DNA of 64,000 bases from Kiritimatiellia bacterium (lineage in GTDB: Bacteria; Verrucomicrobiota; Kiritimatiellia; RFP12; UBA1067). The stretch is taken from NCBI GenBank assembly GCA_017403825.1, contig JAFRDO010000045.1, positions 1 to 64,000 on the forward strand, written 5' to 3'. Position numbers and translations under genes: made by a program. Of this stretch, positions 55,875 to 64,000 are shown in pieces (the stretch's first letter is position 1; each line of letters opens with the position of its first letter). Below the pieces are notes generated by a model. The model saw only the letters and a program-made list of their open reading frames with translations, did not search any database and was not told where the DNA came from.

Positions 55875-58800
55875 ATGAAAAGACCAATTATCGGCGGCGC
55901 GAAGCTCCTCGCGGCGATTGCATTGATTACACTCGGCATGGCGACTGCAAACGCAGAGCCGATAGGAAGCGGACTTGCCGCCTATCTTACGTTCGACGAT
56001 GCAGTGGTGACAAACCGCGTCCCGAACAGCACAATCACGGGCGTCACGCTCAGCGCAAGCGGCATCGAATCCGGCGTCAAGAGCGGCCAGTACGGTCATT
56101 CCGGTTTCGGTGGCTATCTCGATATAAACCAGGGCTGGGCGCGGCTCGATGGTTCGCAAAACCTGACGTTCGAGAATGGCAACGACTTCACGATCTGTAT
56201 CTGGATGCGGATTGAAGGCGCACAGACCGGCGATCCGGTATTTGTTGGAAACGGAAACTGGGGCACGACATCTCGGCCCGGCGTCCTGTTGGCGACGGCG
56301 TCAAACTCTTCCGGTTGGGTTTCTTCCCTCAACTACTCCGTTAACGGAACGTCGCGGGTGCGGGTCAACTCCAATGATGCCAGCATGAACATACAGATGG
56401 GCAAGTGGACATTCTATGCAATTTCGCACACGGCAGATGACAAGTTCCGCTATTTCATGAGCAGCAGTTCGGGGACTTTGGCGACAATCAGCGAGTTGGA
56501 CGCTCCCGACTTCAAGATGCTCTTTGATGATCCGGCCGCCAGGATGCCGTTCCATCTCGGCCAAGACGGAACCGGCACTTATACCAGCAAGTTCGTGGGC
56601 AAGATTGACGAGTTCGCGCTCTGGACGCGCGGGCTTTCGCCTTCCGACATCAACGCCATCTACCAGAACGGACGCAGGGGACACCTGTTCGACGATCTGC
56701 TGAAGCCGGAGATGTCGATGACAGATGCAGGCAACGGCAACACTGATCTTTCTTTCGTGGGTGCGCGGAGCGGGGGCTACGAGCTTTACGTGGGGTCGGG
56801 GGCCGCCGATGGTGGAGCGGATCGTTTCGCATGGGATCATTTAGACTACGTGACGAATATCGCGCCGACGGATTCGAGCTGCACGTTCGCTCTGCCGGAG
56901 GCGTTCAAGAACGAGGGTCGTTACTACCGTTTCTTCCTGACAAAAGATCCAAACTATCAGGAGATCGAGTATATACAGAATACCGAGGGCTATGCTAAAG
57001 CATATTGCCATACTGGGGTTAATCCAACAAAGGATACGACCGTGGTAGGGGAGGTCGAGGTTGTCAATGGCTATGGATACAATGAAATTTTTGGAGCCTG
57101 CGACACAGGCAACAAGCTTTTCTACCACCTTGCTTTTTTCTATAACGAAATGAAATGGGACACCGAAATCTTGAAGCTCCCGGCTGCGGGCGGCAGCACG
57201 ATCAAGTTCGGTTCCGGGACTACTGGCGTACGCTATGCGTTTGACTACGGCGTAACAGGCGCAAGCTGCTGGGAAGCTTCTACGGGGGCGGCATCAATGT
57301 ATCAGGCGTTGTTGTCCGACCGTACGACATTCCCTGATATGACAAATCCTATTGCCATCTTCCGCTGCGAGAACGTAAATGGAACCCAATACGACAGTTC
57401 TTTCCAGGGCAAGATGTATTCGTTTGCTATTTCCACCAACGGCATGGTGGCGTGCGACTACATTCCCGCCAAGAACGCCTCAGGCGTGGCGGGATTTTAT
57501 GATGCCGCGACGAAAACCTTCATCCCCAGCGAAACCGAGGTGGCGTTTACCGGTGGCGCGGCAACTGTCGGACGGTTGACTGTTCAGTCGGCGACGGCAA
57601 AGGCAGCGACGGCGAGCGATCCTGTGACCGCCTACTGGATCGGCGGCGCGAATGGAGCCATTGACGATCCTGAAAGCTGGCACTGCGAGAACAGCTACGG
57701 TGATGCCATTGAAACTGTGCCGTCGTTGCTGACAGACATCACTATCGCAAACGTGGGCCAGATGTTCAACGTGCCCGCCAATTCCGAGTTCCTGTGCAAC
57801 AGCATTGCAATCACCGCGTCCATCTCCATGGCTGGAGACTGCGACTGGCGCGGCGTCGATCTTGCGAAGGTGACGGCGGCTGGAGCCGTGGATCTCGCCG
57901 GGCACAAGTTTTATCTGGCGGCTTCTGCGGACATCGGCAATGCCGTGGCCTTCACGGATCTGACTGGCGGAGGAGAGCTGCACGTCGAGATTCCACCAAG
58001 CACCGCAGTGGAAAACACGGGGCTGACGCTCGCCGGTGCGGTGAAGCTGGTCAAGGACGGCGACGGCACGCTGACCGCCAACCGTCCGAACCAGTCCAAC
58101 ACTGGCGGCATCTATGTCAATGCCGGCACGCTGAAGACAACGGCATTCATCAGCACGGGCGTTCTTGGCGCGAGCGGTTCAAAGGTGAAAGTCGGTTCGT
58201 GCGGTACGCTCCAGATCGAAAGCGGCTATACCGGCCTTGAGAACTACGATCTTGAACTTGCCGGCGGCATCCTTTACATGTACAACAACAGGGCCTTGGC
58301 GGGACGCTCCACCATCGGCAGCATGACTCTCTCCGCAAATTCCACGCTGAAGCTTGAAACGGTGGTCGGCGTAGGCAATGATGCGACTTGCGATGCGCAA
58401 ACCGCCAATGGCGCCGTTTGGAATTTGGGCGGATACGAGCTGACGGTTCTTCTTGAGACTGCACCCACGGACTTCTTCGTCGGGCGGGACAATGCGGTCA
58501 AACCCGTCTTCAGAAACGGAACGATCATCCTTTTGAGTCAGGATGGATTCTGGCAGGACTACGGCAGTGATGCCAGCGACCATGTCTGCTACAGATACGG
58601 CATGAAGAATACGCGGCAGAGGGCCGACAGCAGTACGTATGATTTCGTCAACACAATTCCGGCGTGGGCCAATTTCAGCAACGACGGCACGATGTCGGTT
58701 TACGGAACGTACACCCCGAGCGCCACCAATCTTTGCTTCAAGATTCGCATGATGAACGGCTCGACCATCAATCTTGCCGGTCGGAACAATGCCATGCCCA

Positions 58801-59045
58801 CCGCTCTTGACGGCCCCAGCAACGGCAGCGTGAGGACGATGACGTTCGAGTCGGGCGCGACCGTCAACATCGACCTCGGATCGCGGTCGCTTACGAACGG
58901 CGAAAATATCGTCTCCTGGTCGGCGATTCCAGCGGGAATAACGTTCGTCAATTCCTCCGCCACCAGCCGACAGCATTCGTGGACGCTGGACATACGGAAC
59001 GACGGCATATACGTTTACCGTGGAACAACGCTGATCGTCAGGTAA
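55875..59045 (+). CDS. Large secreted LamG/beta-strand-repeat surface protein
   Basis: The 1056-residue protein has a signal peptide (LLAAIALITLGMATANAE), a LamG/concanavalin-like domain (about 30-260; AYLTFDDAV, FTICIWMRI, GKIDEFALWTRGLSPSDINA), a second similar region (about 350-560), and a C-terminal beta-strand part with one autotransporter-associated repeat (LAGAVKLVKDGDGTLTANRP, GGIYVNAGTLKTT). No PEP-CTERM, LPXTG or barrel is seen. It probably binds glycans at the surface. The consensus promoter suggests abundance. Confidence 0.8.
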   Translation: MKRPIIGGAKLLAAIALITLGMATANAEPIGSGLAAYLTFDDAVVTNRVPNSTITGVTLSASGIESGVKSGQYGHSGFGGYLDINQGWARLDGSQNLTFENGNDFTICIWMRIEGAQTGDPVFVGNGNWGTTSRPGVLLATASNSSGWVSSLNYSVNGTSRVRVNSNDASMNIQMGKWTFYAISHTADDKFRYFMSSSSGTLATISELDAPDFKMLFDDPAARMPFHLGQDGTGTYTSKFVGKIDEFALWTRGLSPSDINAIYQNGRRGHLFDDLLKPEMSMTDAGNGNTDLSFVGARSGGYELYVGSGAADGGADRFAWDHLDYVTNIAPTDSSCTFALPEAFKNEGRYYRFFLTKDPNYQEIEYIQNTEGYAKAYCHTGVNPTKDTTVVGEVEVVNGYGYNEIFGACDTGNKLFYHLAFFYNEMKWDTEILKLPAAGGSTIKFGSGTTGVRYAFDYGVTGASCWEASTGAASMYQALLSDRTTFPDMTNPIAIFRCENVNGTQYDSSFQGKMYSFAISTNGMVACDYIPAKNASGVAGFYDAATKTFIPSETEVAFTGGAATVGRLTVQSATAKAATASDPVTAYWIGGANGAIDDPESWHCENSYGDAIETVPSLLTDITIANVGQMFNVPANSEFLCNSIAITASISMAGDCDWRGVDLAKVTAAGAVDLAGHKFYLAASADIGNAVAFTDLTGGGELHVEIPPSTAVENTGLTLAGAVKLVKDGDGTLTANRPNQSNTGGIYVNAGTLKTTAFISTGVLGASGSKVKVGSCGTLQIESGYTGLENYDLELAGGILYMYNNRALAGRSTIGSMTLSANSTLKLETVVGVGNDATCDAQTANGAVWNLGGYELTVLLETAPTDFFVGRDNAVKPVFRNGTIILLSQDGFWQDYGSDASDHVCYRYGMKNTRQRADSSTYDFVNTIPAWANFSNDGTMSVYGTYTPSATNLCFKIRMMNGSTINLAGRNNAMPTALDGPSNGSVRTMTFESGATVNIDLGSRSLTNGENIVSWSAIPAGITFVNSSATSRQHSWTLDIRNDGIYVYRGTTLIVR

Positions 59046-59052
59046 GCTCAAA

Positions 59053-61170
59053 ATGAGGAGACGGGAATTCCTGGAACTTTCCGCCGCCGGCATCCTCTGC
59101 GGCGGACTGGGGTCAGTCCGCACCGCCGGCGCGGCGGACGCGATTCGCGGGCGAGTCGCAGCCGACGGCAAGGGGCTGTCAGGGGTCGTCGTTTCCGACG
59201 GGCTTCAGTGCGTCCGCACCGGCGCGGACGGCGCATTCGCCCTTCCAAGACGCGAGGGAGCGCGATTCGTGACTGTCTCGCCACCGTGCGGCCACCTGAT
59301 GAAGGACTGGTATAGGAGTGTTGGAGTTGAGAGTGGAGGAGTTGGGAGGTACGATTTTGCGCTTGAACGGGCAGCGGTTGGGAAGGCGAAGTGCGGCTGC
59401 CGGTTCGTGCATGTCACCGACTCCGAGATAAGCGACACGGGAACAGAGAACCGGAACTGGATTGAAGAGGTACGGCGAATCGCCGTTGCCGAGAAGTGCG
59501 CGTTCATCGTCCACACCGGCGACATCTGCTACCTGAAGGGTATGCAGGCGCACGCCGAGCTGATGAATACGGCGACGATGGGCCTGCCCGTCCTCTACTG
59601 CCTCGGCAACCATGACCTCGTGGCGGGCGACTACGGCGAACAGGCGTTCGAGGAGTTGTTCGGCCCTTGCCGGTACTCGTTCAACGCCGGCGGAATCCAC
59701 TTCATCGTCGTGCCGATGACCGAAGGCTGGGACTTCCGTCCCGGCTACACCGAAGACGAGCTTGCGGACTGGCTGCGCGCCGACCTGTCGCTGATCAAGC
59801 CGGGCCAGCCTGTAATGGCGTTCAGCCACATGCTCTTCCACGCGAAGAACGAGAACGAGGCTGGGCTTGTGATCGGCAAGGACCGTCCGCTCGACCTGCG
59901 GAGCGTCTGCAACTTCAAGGGATTCGTCTACGGACACGTCCACAACACCTACACGAGCGGCAACGGCGGCGTAACGTTCATGGCCTCCACCAATCCGAAC
60001 ATGGGCGGCATCGACCATTCGCCGGAACTCGTGCGCGTATTCGACGTGAAGCCTGACGGCGCGTTCGTCGCCGAGAACCACTACGGACGCAATCCGTCCC
60101 GGTCGTGGCAGACGTCGCGCGCCGGCGCAGCCTGGGAGCGCAAGCTGCCCGCGCCGGTGCTGTTCTGCACGCCCGTAGTCTCGGGCGGCAAGGTGTTCGT
60201 GGGCACGTCCGACGACGAGAACCGCGGCACCGGCATGGTTGTCGCGTTCGACGCAGGGAGCGGCGCAGTCGTCTGGAGGCGCAAGGTGGCGAACTCCATC
60301 AAGAACCGCATGGTCGTGGCGAGCGGAAACGTCATCGCGCAGGACGCCGGCGGCAGAGTGTACGCCTTTTCTGCGAACAGCGGAAAGAGCGTCTGGGACA
60401 TGCAGCTGCCGTACAATTGCCAGGTTCTGGCCTCGGCGGTGACGGCTTCTTCGGACGGGCGCACGGCGTACGTTGGCTACGGTTCGCGCCTGACGGCAGT
60501 CGACGCCGCGACAGGCGCGGTGAAATGGCGCAGTTCTTCGTGGGAGCGCGAGCCGGTCGCAGGCGCGCCTGGAATCGGCGAGGGGAAGATGGTATGGGCG
60601 GCGAACTGGGACGGGCTCGAATGCCACGACCTTGAAACCGGGGCACGGCTTTGGCAACTCGAAGGAAAGCCCTGGAGGTTCCCGGGCGCCGACCCGCTGA
60701 TCACCGACGGCAAGGCGGTCGTCGCGTGCTATTGGAACATCGGCGAAGTCGATCTGGCGACGGGACAGGTCCTGCGCAACAAGGAACTCAAAGATGTGAC
60801 GGCTCTGCCGTCCGGCCCGATCCTGACGGCGGGCGACCGCTATCTGGTGGGATCCCTCAACAGCGGACTGCTGTCCATCGACAGGAACACGCTGGAAATC
60901 GTCTGGCGCGGAGCCGCCGACATGTCGCTTCTGGGGGTCGGGGCCTACAGGAAGAAAGGCCAAATGGCAAACACATCGCCCGTCCTGACGGACGATTCGA
61001 CGGTCTGCGCCGCATGCGCGGACGGCGTGATTCATCTCTGGGACCTGGCGACCGGCGCGGAGAAGCGGCGCATCGCCACCGGCGCGCCCTATCTCGCGGG
61101 CGTGGCGGTTTCAGAGGGGCGGCTCTTCGCCGCAGACATGGCTGGCATGATAAGGATGTTCTCGATATGA
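59053..61170 (+). CDS. Tat-exported metallophosphoesterase with beta-propeller
   Basis: The 705-residue protein starts RRREFLELSAAGILCGG, a twin-arginine signal. A carboxypeptidase-regulatory-like segment (30-100) is followed by a calcineurin-like domain (~115-350; FVHVTDSE, VHTGDIC, LGNHD, GFVYGHVHNTYT) and a PQQ-type beta-propeller (~370-705; repeats such as VFVGTSDDE, VVAFDAGSGAVVWRR). The substrate is unknown. It lies 7 nt after the LamG gene, and its stop overlaps the next start. Confidence 0.87.
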   Translation: MRRREFLELSAAGILCGGLGSVRTAGAADAIRGRVAADGKGLSGVVVSDGLQCVRTGADGAFALPRREGARFVTVSPPCGHLMKDWYRSVGVESGGVGRYDFALERAAVGKAKCGCRFVHVTDSEISDTGTENRNWIEEVRRIAVAEKCAFIVHTGDICYLKGMQAHAELMNTATMGLPVLYCLGNHDLVAGDYGEQAFEELFGPCRYSFNAGGIHFIVVPMTEGWDFRPGYTEDELADWLRADLSLIKPGQPVMAFSHMLFHAKNENEAGLVIGKDRPLDLRSVCNFKGFVYGHVHNTYTSGNGGVTFMASTNPNMGGIDHSPELVRVFDVKPDGAFVAENHYGRNPSRSWQTSRAGAAWERKLPAPVLFCTPVVSGGKVFVGTSDDENRGTGMVVAFDAGSGAVVWRRKVANSIKNRMVVASGNVIAQDAGGRVYAFSANSGKSVWDMQLPYNCQVLASAVTASSDGRTAYVGYGSRLTAVDAATGAVKWRSSSWEREPVAGAPGIGEGKMVWAANWDGLECHDLETGARLWQLEGKPWRFPGADPLITDGKAVVACYWNIGEVDLATGQVLRNKELKDVTALPSGPILTAGDRYLVGSLNSGLLSIDRNTLEIVWRGAADMSLLGVGAYRKKGQMANTSPVLTDDSTVCAACADGVIHLWDLATGAEKRRIATGAPYLAGVAVSEGRLFAADMAGMIRMFSI

Positions 61171-62117
61171 AGAAAATGATGTGGGGCGTGCTCTTCCACC
61201 TGGGGCGAAACTTCTCGGGCGACAACCCCTTCTTCACGCAGATGGACTTCGACGAGTCGATGTGGCGAGAGGCGACGGAGCGCATTAAGGCGGGCGGAAT
61301 CAACACGCTGATCCTCGATCTCAGCGAGGGCGTGAAGTATCCGTCCCATCCCGAGCTGGCGATCAAGGGAAGCTGGTCTCCGAACAAGCTCAAGGGCGAG
61401 CTCGACCGCGTCAGGCAGATGGGCATCGAGGTCATACCGAAGCTGAACTTCTCGACCTGCCACGACACATGGCTCGGCGAATATTCGCGCATGGTCTCGA
61501 CCAAGGAATACTACCGCGCCTGTTCAGAAATCATATCCGACGTGTTTGCGATCTTCGGCAAGCCGCGTCTCTTCCATCTCGGCTACGACGAAGAGACGAT
61601 AGACCAGCAGAGAAACTACAGGCATGCCTGTGCGAGGCAGGGCGAGCTGTGGTGGCATGACTTACTCTTCTTCGTGAAAGAAATCGAGCGCCGCAGCGCC
61701 CGGGCGTGGATATGGAGCGACTACTTCTGGGACCATGAGGACGAGTTCCTCAAGCGCATGCCGCGCTCCGTGCTGCAGTCCAACTGGTACTACGGACGCA
61801 GGTGGGAGGGGGAACCGCCGGAGCGCCCCTACGAGGCCAAGCGGCTCGCCGCATTCGAAAAGCTCGACAAGGCCGGCTTCTACCAGATGCCGACCGGCAC
61901 GAACTGGGTGCCGCCGTATTTCCCGAAGGGAGCGAACAACGACGCCAACTTCTCCAACCTCGTAAAGTACTGCCGCAAGCACATCAGCCCGAAGCGGCTA
62001 AAGGGATTCATCAACGCCTCGTGGTCGTCCATTCTGAACGAAAGCAGGCGCAAACGCGTGTTCGACGCGATCGACCAGGTCGCGGCCGAGATCAAGTCAT
62101 GGGAAGCAACATCATGA
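61167..62117 (+). CDS. Glycosidase-like TIM-barrel protein
   Basis: The 316-residue protein has no signal peptide. Barrel-like segments are NTLILDLSEGVKYPSHPELA, IEVIPKLNFSTCHDTWLG, LFHLGYDEET (acidic pair like GH20 HxGxDE), RAWIWSDYFWDH and KGFINASWSS. I take it as a glycoside hydrolase-related protein, family not assigned. The ATG overlaps the upstream stop and its stop overlaps the EpsG-like start. Confidence 0.65.
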   Translation: MKKMMWGVLFHLGRNFSGDNPFFTQMDFDESMWREATERIKAGGINTLILDLSEGVKYPSHPELAIKGSWSPNKLKGELDRVRQMGIEVIPKLNFSTCHDTWLGEYSRMVSTKEYYRACSEIISDVFAIFGKPRLFHLGYDEETIDQQRNYRHACARQGELWWHDLLFFVKEIERRSARAWIWSDYFWDHEDEFLKRMPRSVLQSNWYYGRRWEGEPPERPYEAKRLAAFEKLDKAGFYQMPTGTNWVPPYFPKGANNDANFSNLVKYCRKHISPKRLKGFINASWSSILNESRRKRVFDAIDQVAAEIKSWEATS

Positions 62118-63262
62118 TCTACGTCGTCGCAACTCTCCTTGCCTGCCTTGCCGCGTTCGCATACGAGCGCCGGCGGGAATGGCGCTGGCTGATGGCCCTA
62201 GCGGCGGTTCCGCTTCTCGTCGTCGCAGCGATGCGCTGGAACGTCGGAACCGACTTTTACCGCACCTACCTCCCGGAATACCGCGCGCTCGAACAGGTGC
62301 GCGGCGCGCGCACGCCGCCCAGGAAGGTAAAGATCTTCTCCTATCTCGCCAAGCGGAATCTTTTCGGCAGGACGCCGAAAAAGGTCTGCAATCAATTCAA
62401 GAAAGTGCTGCACCGTTCCGAACCCGCCTACCGGCTGCTGATGGAGGGCGCGCTGTGGAGCGGACTCGGCTTCCGGGCCGTCATCGCCATCTGCGCCTTG
62501 ATCTCCACAGCCTGCGTCTTCTGCGCCATATTCCGGTTCAGCCGATGGCCGACGCTTGCAACCTTCCTCTACGTGGCCACGGGCAACTACTTCCTTTCGC
62601 TCAACATCATGCGGCAATACGTGGCAATCGGCATTGGGCTGCTGGCCGTAGCGTTCGTGACGGACAGAAAGCCGTGGAAGTTCCTCCTGTACGTCGCGAT
62701 CGCAACGGCCTTCCACTACTCGGCCGTCCTGCTGCTGCCGCTCTACGCGCTTTCCCGGACGGAGCTGAACCCGCGGCGCGGCATCGTGGTCATAGGGGTG
62801 GCACTTGCGCTCTCGTTCGTCTCGGCACCGGCAGTGCTCGGCGCTCTGCGCATGATCGAATCAGAATACGCAAAGTACTTCTCGTCAAGGCTGGCCTCCG
62901 ACGGATTCGAATGGCTGTTCTTCGCCATCAACTGCAGTTTCCTGGCAATCGGTGCATGGTACTGGCGCGGAGCCGTGGCAGGGAACAGGCTTTTTGCAGT
63001 GTGGTACGGAATGACCGTCCTCGGCACGGTGGCGCTTGCGTTCTCCAACACGATTCCGCTGATGAAGCGCGTCAACTACTACTATGCCGCACCGCAGTTC
63101 CTGATGCTGCCCGAGATAGTGCTCGCAGAAGGGAATCGGCGTCGCCGTTGGGCGCTGACAGCCATGGTCGTGGTGGCTTTCATAGCTGAGACTGCGGTCT
63201 CGGTCTATCTCTTAAACAAGAACGGGGCGCTGCCCTATCGCTGGAAATCGGCGGGGTGGTAA
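62114..63262 (+). CDS. EpsG family polysaccharide polymerase-like membrane protein
   Basis: The 382-residue protein has about ten helices and the EpsG pattern: AMRWNVGTDFYRTYLPEY near 45, LHRSEPAYRLLM, NIMRQYVAIGIGLLA, AFHYSAVLLLPLY and KRVNYYYAAPQF. EpsG/Wzy-like proteins polymerise exopolysaccharide or O-antigen units. Overlaps on both sides couple it with the barrel protein and the glycosyltransferase. Confidence 0.87.
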   Translation: MIYVVATLLACLAAFAYERRREWRWLMALAAVPLLVVAAMRWNVGTDFYRTYLPEYRALEQVRGARTPPRKVKIFSYLAKRNLFGRTPKKVCNQFKKVLHRSEPAYRLLMEGALWSGLGFRAVIAICALISTACVFCAIFRFSRWPTLATFLYVATGNYFLSLNIMRQYVAIGIGLLAVAFVTDRKPWKFLLYVAIATAFHYSAVLLLPLYALSRTELNPRRGIVVIGVALALSFVSAPAVLGALRMIESEYAKYFSSRLASDGFEWLFFAINCSFLAIGAWYWRGAVAGNRLFAVWYGMTVLGTVALAFSNTIPLMKRVNYYYAAPQFLMLPEIVLAEGNRRRRWALTAMVVVAFIAETAVSVYLLNKNGALPYRWKSAGW

Positions 63263-63279
63263 GCCAAGGCACGAAGCGC

Positions 63280-64000
63280 ATGAATGCGGAGATTCCAGGG
63301 CTGAAGATTATCGTAGCGGCCCATAAGCCATACGAAATGCCGGGCGACCCCGACTACCTGCCGGTGCAGGTGGGAGCCGCAGGCAAGCCGCCGATAGGCT
63401 ATGCACGCGACGACGAAGGAGAGAACATCAGCACGCGCAACGCAAACTGGTGCGAGCTTACCGGACTGTACTGGGCATGGCGCAACGTCGCGGCCGACGC
63501 AGTCGGACTGGTTCACTACCGCCGGCATTTCAAAGGTGCGCACGGCATCGCCACCGGAGCGGAGATCCAGTCGGCGCTGAACCGTTGCGACGTGATACTG
63601 CCGCGAAAGCGCAACTACTTCATTGAAACAACCTACTCGCAATACGCCCACGCCCACCATGCCACGGACCTGGACGTAACGCGCCAGGTCCTTGCAGAGC
63701 GCCATCCGGAGTTTCTGCCGTCGTTCGACGCGGCGATGCGATCGACGAAGGGCCACCGGTTCAATATGATGGTGATGAAGCGCCCGATGCTGGACGCATA
63801 CTGCACCTGGCTCTTCGACGTGCTGTTCGAGCTGGAACACCGACTCGACATCTCGGACTATTCGCCATATGACGCCCGTGTCTTCGGTTTCGTGGCGGAA
63901 CGGCTGCTGGACGTCTGGATAGGGGAATCGGCGAAGCGAATGGGATTGCGCATAGCCGAACTGCCCGTAATCCATCTGGAGTCGCAGCACTGGCCGAAGA
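63280..64000 (+). CDS. DUF4422 glycosyltransferase, cut by the window end
   Basis: The frame starts MNAEIPGLKIIVAAHKPYEM and runs past base 64000 with no stop. IIVAAHKPY, NISTRNANWCELTGLYWAWRN, VGLVHYRRHF and MMVMKRPMLDAYCTWLFDVL match DUF4422 capsular glycosyltransferases. A GTG at 63256 in the same frame, overlapping the upstream stop, is an alternative start. It probably extends the surface polysaccharide made with the EpsG-like protein. Confidence 0.87.
   Translation, partial: MNAEIPGLKIIVAAHKPYEMPGDPDYLPVQVGAAGKPPIGYARDDEGENISTRNANWCELTGLYWAWRNVAADAVGLVHYRRHFKGAHGIATGAEIQSALNRCDVILPRKRNYFIETTYSQYAHAHHATDLDVTRQVLAERHPEFLPSFDAAMRSTKGHRFNMMVMKRPMLDAYCTWLFDVLFELEHRLDISDYSPYDARVFGFVAERLLDVWIGESAKRMGLRIAELPVIHLESQHWPK

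Noticed and set aside
59290-59360. G-rich GGAGTTGAGAGTGGAGG stretch as a slippage site
   Set aside because: It lies in frame in the phosphoesterase gene, has no exact tandem unit, and needs no special explanation.

Overview
The window is GC-rich (except a few islands) and reads as the chromosome of a Gram-negative PVC-group bacterium, most likely an animal-gut member of Kiritimatiellae/Lentisphaerae. Evidence: outer-membrane genes (lpxA, kdsB, lptF/G-like), PEP-CTERM proteins, secreted polysaccharide- and lipid-active hydrolases (CE15 esterase, DUF4838, ceramidase-like, CocE-like), a glycyl radical enzyme pair suited to anaerobic life, and surface proteins with an 'ANTVGY' N-terminus. The taxon is inferred from gene content; there is no rRNA gene here.

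Layout. 1-1.5 kb: a compositionally odd, gene-poor stretch next to tRNA-Val. 1.6-11.3 kb (minus): an operon of serine hydrolase, ruvB, EEP-family hydrolase and tyrosine phosphatase; argC with a CocE-like hydrolase; a large DUF4838 protein divergent from a GntR/LacI-type repressor. 12.5-15.9 kb (minus): stand-alone GMP synthase ATPPase, a degenerate tyrosine recombinase and a DUF4143 ATPase. 16-24.3 kb: two copies, in opposite orientation, of a five-gene cassette (repeat surface protein A, PEP-CTERM protein B, membrane protein C, secreted protein D, membrane protein E) around a PIN/RelB toxin-antitoxin pair, with a ParE/RelB pair beyond. 25-29.3 kb (minus): sugar porter, glycyl radical enzyme and activase. 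29.4-40.3 kb (minus): two cell-envelope operons (AzlCD, KdsB, a 698-residue orphan, a MurU-AmgK-like fusion, a membrane protein; then tyrS-lptF/G-lpxA-murF). 40.3-48 kb: tRNA-Thr with a long variable arm, membrane proteins, a nucleotidyltransferase/small-ORF pair, and an operon of NahK-like kinase, luxS, CE15 esterase, DUF167, CoaB and an SAH/MTA deaminase. 48-54.3 kb (plus): RNA ligase, EamA transporter, yfcE, htpX, TerB-DnaJ protein and sirtuin, with mscS on the minus strand. 54.4-64 kb (plus): ceramidase-like enzyme, LamG surface protein, Tat-exported phosphoesterase, glycosidase-like protein, EpsG-type polymerase and a DUF4422 glycosyltransferase cut by the window end.

The best candidate for an undescribed system is the duplicated A-B-C-D-E cassette. 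The two copies keep gene order, stop/start overlaps and two intercistronic hairpins. C and E appear to share a periplasmic domain, D looks like a zincin fold without its metal motif, and E begins with a GspF/PilC-like domain. A 33-bp piece of a third E gene lies at 14.5 kb, so the locus has been duplicated and rearranged.

A second theme is transcription. Many genes have an extended -10 promoter (TGnTATAAT) whose hexamer ends 6-8 bases before the start codon, which predicts leaderless mRNAs. Genes inside operons instead have Shine-Dalgarno sites or ATGA-type overlaps.
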